DNA of 64,000 nt, from the NCBI GenBank assembly GCA_030562195.1, contig CM060201.1, forward strand, positions 23,976,067-24,040,066, given 5' to 3'. A model generated the notes under the pieces. The model saw only the letters and a list, made by a program, of their open reading frames with translations. It searched no databases and was not told where the DNA came from. Position numbers and translations under genes: made by a program. The DNA is from Nipponacmea schrenckii. Its lineage: Eukaryota; Mollusca; Gastropoda; Lottiidae. Below are positions 58,308-64,000 of this stretch, piece by piece; position 1 is the stretch's first letter, and every line of letters begins with the position of its first letter.

Positions 58308-61300
58308 TTACTTTTTCTTCTCGTCCTTACATGTGATACAATATCTCTGAGCAACTAGTAATGGTGGAGAGTAGCCATCTGCATATGATGTGTCTTCAAA
58401 TAAAACAGAATAATCATCTTGTGGCTGAAATTGAAATATGAAGCACATATAAAATCAATCATTTGTTTGAATGTCAGAGAGGCTGACATGAAAAAGAGTC
58501 CAGCCGTGCAGATGGGACAATAAACCGAGGCTTGCTACAAGCTGTGCGAGTTAAAGATTTCTGGATAGTTGAAAATTACCAAATAGGAGGTTGCTGTTCT
58601 GGTTAAATTTCCTCATTGCACACTGCCTGACGTTACCTATCTTCATTAGCCCATAAGGTGCTGAAGAGTAGGACGTAAAACTCTTTTCATTTCATCTTTC
58701 GAAAATTTAAAACTAGTCCTTTATCGACTTGTAACGAACTAAGTAGCCCAGGGCCAGTTTTCAACAGAAAAGTCTTTGTAGCAATATTCACTGATCTCTC
58801 ATTTTTTTTTCTAAGGCAGGCTCGTGAGGGTTTCGTATTTTACATAATGGTTTGAAATCATGTAACATGATATCTTTGGACTTAATTTAACTTTAACAAC
58901 AAGAGTCTTGTGTTTTGATCCATTGAAAATGAACAATTAACTTACTCCTTTTGGTGGAATTTCAACAATAGCTCGATAAAAACAGGTGGTCTGAGGGTAC
59001 AATGCTAACATCAACTGAAAAAAAAAAACCCTGGCTTTTACAAATCAAAACTATACATTTCAAACTATACATTTTCCAAAATCGTCAGGCCCATGTTTCT
59101 AATTTTAATATTTCATTTCTCACTACATTATCCATTTAAAGAGTAAGCGTATGTGGCAAAATTTCCCTCGATGCAAACTGCATGGCTTTGCCAATCTTCA
59201 TTAGCCCATAAGGTGCAGAAGAGTAGGACGTGAAACTCCTTTCATTTCATTTCATTACTAAATTATCCATAAACAACAAACTTACTGTTCCTTTAGGATA
59301 CAAGGCCTCTGGATCAGTATCGGGATTAGCTTTCCATATTGGAAGGGGAACAACTCTTCTTTTACTTATAATATGTCGTCTGAAATGGATACAAATATTG
59401 GCCAATGATAAAGAACAGATCATAAAACCAGCACCATATCAAAATATAACAAACAAAAACCTTTGAAGACAGCTCTACAGGAATGTCAACACTGCAACAA
59501 AATACCATTATCATGCGTGACTAAAAATTTAAATTTAGAGCGATCTCTAACTTTGTTTCAAAAAATTGTTTTGTAATTTGACTGTAGCCTGTAAACAATC
59601 ATTTTGCCCGCATAACAGGCTTACTTTCAATATCTGAAGAGTGTCAAAATGAAAGTCCTTTCATTCTGTACAACTAATGATGGAGAGAAGTCATTGAATT
59701 TAAAAGTTTGGGATCAACATCGCATCCATGTTTTCAAAATTCATGTATTAACATGCTAAGAAAATAAATCTCTCAATTTTTCACCCAACCTCATGATTTT
59801 TCACCCAATCTCTGGTTTTTCACCCAATCTCCCGATTTTTCACCCAATCTCCCGATTTTTCACCCAATCTCCCATTTTACCCAATCTCCCGATTTTTCAC
59901 CCAATCTCTCGATTTTTCACACTCAATCTACCGATATTACAATCTCACATTTTTTGTAGAATCAAAGGATCGGTATATAGCCAATTGGCTCATTTGGAAT
60001 TGAAAAACTTACTCTTTTCCTTCTTCAGCATCAATATCATCAACTTCATATTTATTAGTATTAGCATTAAACGATACAACTTCGGCCAGGATCCAATTTT
60101 CTTCACCATCGGTACCTTTAACTCTAGCTGCTACCTTATCACCAGATCTAGCTACATAGGTACCATCAGCAGGTACGGCACCACATAGTGGAGGTGGCCT
60201 GCAAATAGTTCCGTGGGGAAATATTAGTCCAAATTTATTTAACTGTATATAGTTCCACACCTACCTTGAACCTTAGAATAATAAAGATTTGAACAACATT
60301 TAGAAGCATAGAGCATAAAATAGAATACAAACAGTGCATCAGGGCTGCTTTACTTTTTCCACACTTTCCACTTAGTGCATTTAATTTTAACATCCAACTT
60401 ACCAATGTCAAGCTATACATGTATTAGTGAAAGGTTCATAATAGATTGACATTGTGAAGATAGGAAGACAACCAACTTACCTTTCCCCAGGTTTGCTAAC
60501 CCACAATGGTAATGTGATAGCATTCTGTTGTAACATAGACATTAAAACCCCTCTTCTCATGATCTGTTTAGGTCTATCAGAATCTGGAAAACAGAAAATC
60601 GCTAGTAATAAATGGAAAACATTAACTGCAAAGCCTTGGTACTATTTTGCAGTTGAACCATATTTATATATATATAAAAAAAGAAAATTTGGAACTCCTT
60701 TGAGAAATGGACTAATGAGAGAGTACATTTCCTAATATGTTACACATAAGAAAAATAACAAAACAGGATCCTTATATAATCCAATAAATAGAATAAAAAC
60801 ATGGTAATTATCATAAAAATGTATTGAATCATTAAACAACAATTAATAAATTGATTAAATGTTTTTCAATAATTGCTTAGTTTTGTGAATTTTCCAGATT
60901 TTAAAGGATTCTGTTACTTTATGACAAGAGGTAAGTTCACTGATAAATATATACACATATTATCTATTCTTGAGAGCTTTCGTTTAATGTCCATTCTAAG
61001 AAGCAGTATCTCTTTTAGCGTACCTCTTCACAATCCCTTTTATTTATGATAATAATGGCTTGCATCTAAATTTCTTAAAACATAATAATACTAGAAATAC
61101 CAACCTTGTCTTCTATTGTCTCGTATTGTTTTAATTTCACTTATTTTATCTAGAGCTTTCCTTAATAATCTGAAACATAGCATTGAAAATTAGTATCACT
61201 GAAACATAGCATTGAAAATGAGTAAACCCTATGAATGGACAGAAATGCAAGACATATGTTATTTCATACTGTATAAAAGCAAGCCTGTATATGTTTGAGT

Positions 61301-62697
61301 TATATTTTTACTTACTCTGCCTCAGCCTCAGCATCTTGCATAGCTGTATTATACAACCCTCGTAACTTAGTTTTATAATATGGTGTTACTGAAATATAAC
61401 AAAACTCACTCATTAGAGATTAGAGTGATTGAAAGTAACAAGTTACTGTTCAATAAAAGTCACTGGCACAGGGTTAAAGTTTTGTTTATAATTATGAGGT
61501 GTTTAATATTAAGTCAAATAAAGGTAATTTTGTAAAGTAGACGCAAAACATAGATACTATGATAACATTATATATTCTTTTAATTGGTATATAGTAATTA
61601 TGAAAAGAGATTTTGCCAGGACAGTGGCATTAGCCAACTCTTTTAGCAATTATAAATTGTCGAGGGATCTTTTAAAATGTACAGTTTGTAGCAGATGGGG
61701 CCTCAGTTAACAGCAAACGAACTATACACTTTTGCTATGTCAGTCCCTAACGACCTGCATAATTAACGTGGGAAAACTAATTAAAAATCCACAGTTCATA
61801 GAAATTAGGTTGTAAATTAGTAGTAAAACATAAGAATTAATAGATCCACCATAATCTATGATACTTTTAATTGGCATATAGTAATTATGAAAAGAGATTT
61901 TGCCAGGACAGTGGCATTAGCCAACTCTTTTAGCAATTTCAATTGTCGAGGGATCTTTTAAAATGTACAGTTTGTAGCAGATGGGGCCTCAGTTCCAAAC
62001 GACTAGACACTTTTGCTATGTCAGTCCCTCCGACCTGCATAACTAACAGGGGAAAACTGGACTGAAAAATCCACAGTTTCTTGAGAAAACTTTGCGGGAT
62101 TGAACCCTGGATCGTCAGGTTAAGAAGCAAGTGTCAACTTTGCACTGAGCCACCGTGGTTCCCCCCGAAATTCATTATGAGACAAATATGATGACAGTTT
62201 AACACTTAGGACACTATTAGAAGATTTTCATTTTATAATGATAATCTTATGTTACTTACTTTTTTGTTCTTGTTGCATTCTCTCGTGTGTTTTGGATATA
62301 TTTGTCAGATTGTGTTCACCTCTTGACCTCTCATCCTGCAAATTGGATTGAAAAATGGTCTTATTATTAGATGAAGGGCCTAGGTAACAGGTAAACTTTG
62401 TTATGAATTGAAGTATACATCAATTGATAAGAAATTATCTACTTCTGGAGAGGTTTACAAAATAAACTAATGATTTTTTCAAGGAGATAATGAAAGGAAT
62501 ATTACTTATATTTTTCAGTACCGTAGGCAAAAGTCAAAACATTAAAATAGTTATAGAATTATTACCTGTACCAAATGTATAAGTTTAAACAAATCTTTTA
62601 AAGCTTCTCGTATTTTAACTTCAGCGTTAACTGTGGTATTATCAGCTGGTGGAACAGGGGATGCTGATAACCCAGCGTTTGATTTATTTCTTCCCAT
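58308..62697 (-). CDS. SGF29: SGF29, SAGA-complex tandem-Tudor histone reader, nine coding exons
   Basis: Minus-strand exons: 62697-62566, 62335-62262, 61388-61316, 61169-61105, 60583-60481, 60198-60013, 59379-59286, 59014-58946, 58424-58308. About 304 residues (human 293). SGF29 binds methylated H3K4 and belongs to the SAGA and ATAC acetyltransferase complexes in the nucleus. The N-terminal half is helical: KIREALKDLFKLIHLVQ and LLRKALDKISEIKTI. The tandem Tudor half begins PPPLCGAVPADGTYVARSGD, with KVAARVKGTDGEENWILAEV, NKYEVDDIDAEEGKE, YPQTTCFYRAIV and FEDTSYADGYSPPLLVAQRY. The C-terminus is KKK, as in the human protein. Exon 2 as written is 2 nt short: CACGAGAATG appears where CACGAGAGAATG would keep frame and restore the family's HERMQ, so the frame breaks at about 62280. 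Acceptors upstream of the ATG imply a leader exon ending at 63024. Confidence 0.93.
58475..58700 (+). mobile_element. SINE family 1 copy, SGF29 last intron
   Basis: CAGAGAGGCTGACATGAAAA, GGACAATAAACCGAGGCTTG, CTCATTGCACACTGCCTGAC, GAGTAGGACGTAAAACTCTT and a TTTCATTTC end. Antisense to SGF29. Confidence 0.82.
59130..59265 (+). mobile_element. SINE family 1 3' half, SGF29 intron
   Basis: CCCTCGATGCAAACTGCATG, AGCCCATAAGGTGCAGAAGA, GTAGGACGTGAAACTCCTTT and a TTTCATTTCATT tail. Confidence 0.82.
59778..59950. repeat. About 21-bp minisatellite, 8 copies, SGF29 intron
   Basis: The unit is TTTTTCACCCAATCTCCCGA with small length changes. Strong strand asymmetry in C and T on the plus strand. Confidence 0.9.
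60735..61017. mobile_element. MITE copy, SGF29 intron
   Basis: The body (GGATCCTTATATAATCCAAT, GATTCTGTTACTTTATGACA, GGTAAGTTCACTGATAAATA) and right end (CATTCTAAGAAGCAGTATCT) match the family; the left end is eroded. Confidence 0.75.
61560..62165 (-). mobile_element. Two adjacent SINE family 1 copies, apparently a tandem duplication
   Basis: 61600-61800 and 61885-62165 each read, on the plus strand, AGATTTTGCCAGGACAGTGG, CATTAGCCAACTCTTTTAGC and TTGTCGAGGGATCTTTTAAA. They also share the flank TTTTAATTGGYATATAGTAA, so the flank was duplicated with the SINE. The right copy keeps the tRNA-like head (complement of CACTGAGCCACCGTGGTTCC); the left copy stops before it. Confidence 0.82.
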
Positions 62698-63024
62698 TTT
62701 TAATTCTGAAATAACAATAGAATTGATAATCTTCATATTTAATTAACAGTTGTCTTAATCTAGATTAAAGTCTGCTCTTACCCAGATTGACAAATTATAT
62801 CCACCACCAAAATCTCAAGTTATCCTCTAGGCTAAATGGTTTCCTCTGTCTCTAATGTAGCTTTCTGAGAACTAACACTGTTGAACGTCTACTTCTCTTC
62901 TATATCTAGGTTAGTATTTTCAATCCAATGTCCCCCAAATCGCCGGGTGAACTTTATTTCCAAGACTTAATTTACAATCTATCTTTCATTTATGAGGGTA
63001 TAAAATAAAATAAGAGTACACACC
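62698..63024 (-). other. SGF29 leader intron and end of non-coding exon 1
   Basis: On the minus strand a CTAAG|GTGTGT donor at 63024/63023 and a TTATTTCAG acceptor just upstream of the ATG at 62697 frame a leader intron of about 310 bp. No coding sequence inside. Confidence 0.55.
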
Positions 63025-63139
63025 TTAGATCTAGATACAACAGAATTACGAAATAAAGGCCGAAGTATTGTAAACTTCTTCAGTTCTTTGGTTGGTAAAC
63101 TGTAGGTGAGTATCTTCTTTTCAACAAATGAGGATTTCC

Positions 63140-63340
63140 TTTTACAAGCCAATTTGTCATTCGGCTATCGATTGGTTCATAGATGCAATATTTTGTGTCA
63201 AGAAGTTTGATTGGATAAAAGGAGGAAGTCCCCACGCTTTGAAGGTGAAGGTCAAGAAGGGTATTATTTGCCAGGTTATCCAGTATTTCTGAAGAGCAAA
63301 ATGCAATGCATGTCTGGATAACATTTCTTTGTGTATTGTA
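63140..63340. promoter_or_regulatory. Bidirectional promoter of SGF29 and TLCD3-like gene
   Basis: The two coding starts diverge. CCAAT at 63149-63153 and inverted ATTGG at 63171-63175 and 63210-63214 form a cluster of three NF-Y-type motifs, the latter two 39 bp apart. No TATA box is obvious. Motif presence is seen; promoter activity is inferred from position. Confidence 0.5.
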
Positions 63341-64000
63341 ATGGCGATTGTGTACATCGTTAATTTAGCAACCGGTTTACTGTTTTTTATATCCTGCTAT
63401 TTGCTGACTCAAAGGGTTTTGAATAAATATTTTGTTGTTAAACTAAACAAACATGACATCGCCAATATAACAGAAAAGTATGTGACGTGCAAGTGTAACC
63501 ACAATTTAATTCGAATCAGGCTTCCCTAGTTTTGACTTCTGACCTCTGTCTTTTGCTGAGGTGTAGGCTAGCCTACAACCTACCTAGGAAAAGTTTGTCC
63601 CTGTTCATTTGAATGATCATGGTTTTGCTCACTCTGTGTTGTGACATTTTACCACATAGGCTACTTCTAAAAACTCAAATAAGTTTGTTAGATAAAAAAC
63701 TATATCAGGTACTGCATTGTAACCCCCCCCCCTCCTCCCCCAGTTTGCAAAATGTTTTGCAATGATGTACTGCATTAAGCCTTAATTTAAGGTATAACCA
63801 ATATTCGTATTAACAACAACTTGGTTTTCATTTCAGCCAATGATTTCTAGAGAAAACTATTGACATGCAAAAGCTACTTTTATAATATAACAGACTTTAT
63901 TTAGACAACTTTTTCTTCATTTCAGGATTGTTTGTAGTATTCAGGCAGTATGTTCATGTATAGCTGGTTTTATTATAGCTAGATCTTGTCATGATATATT
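63341..64000 (+). CDS. TLC-domain membrane protein, TLCD3 (FAM57)-like, 5' part only
   Basis: Exon 1 is 63341-63477 with an A|GTATGT donor, phase 2; exon 2 begins at 63926 after CATTTCAG and runs off the window. Seventy residues are visible. MAIVYIVNLATGLLFFISCY starts with a hydrophobic segment that serves as a first membrane helix. After the junction, ITEKIVCSIQAVCSCIAGFI continues into IARSCHDI. The pattern R/K-(L/I)VxSxxAxxxxxxG(I/F)xIxRSCxD matches my knowledge of the start of the TLC domain in TLCD3A/B, multi-pass membrane proteins linked to ceramide and lipid metabolism. The catalytic-type core of the domain is beyond the edge, so the subfamily is uncertain. A chance join is unlikely because phase and family pattern agree. 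Confidence 0.65.
63478..63925. other. First intron of the TLCD3-like gene
   Basis: Contains a C-run at 63722-63740 and nothing else recognisable. Confidence 0.6.

Overview
This window is animal nuclear DNA: AT-rich, with intron-split genes using GT-AG junctions and dense interspersed and tandem repeats. The gene content fits a lophotrochozoan, most likely a mollusc: EXO5, SART3, SGF29, an ARHGEF39-type RhoGEF, a LIAT1-like gene, a TLC-domain gene and a small secreted chitin-binding protein. The species cannot be named from sequence alone. No viral, bacterial, rRNA, tRNA or CRISPR feature was recognised.

Layout. 1-7000: a 24-bp satellite, then gene-poor DNA with SINE, MITE and foldback elements. 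7006-7740: the terminal exon of an unrecognised gene, with two overlapping open frames. 7741-12981: gene-poor DNA. 12982-17258: a head-to-head pair, LIAT1-like (-) and EXO5 (+). 17781-19127 (-) and 21234-22052 (+): two unrecognised divergent genes. 22736-23950: a terminal-inverted-repeat element and a 51-bp minisatellite. 24197-25795 (-): a single-exon trypsin-like protease with an unusual repeated architecture. 28431-43103 (+): SART3, 20 exons found, with the exon for the first half of RRM1 not found. 44670-47003 (-): a complete four-exon secreted protein with two CBM14 domains. 48508-55534 (+): an ARHGEF39-like DH-PH exchange factor, 12 exons. 58308-63024 (-): SGF29, nine coding exons, head to head with a TLCD3-type gene that starts at 63341 and runs off the window.

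Exon models were rebuilt by hand from splice signals, reading phase and family similarity. EXO5, the CBM14 gene, the RhoGEF and LIAT1 close in frame with family-like lengths where a family length is known. SGF29 (2 nt) and SART3 (1 nt at one junction) do not, which suggests assembly indels or, less likely, real lesions.

The most interesting structure is where repeats meet splice sites. One minisatellite in the RhoGEF reiterates an exon end plus its 5' splice site about 23 times. One in SART3 reiterates a 3'-splice-site-like unit about 15 times directly upstream of a real acceptor. A third reiterates a branch-point and pyrimidine-like unit before the next SART3 exon. SINE tails and MITEs also sit right beside several acceptors. 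The protease at 24197-25795 appears to hold four tandem diverged copies of a trypsin N-lobe before a single C-lobe. These are readings by eye; the deciding tests are given in each finding.
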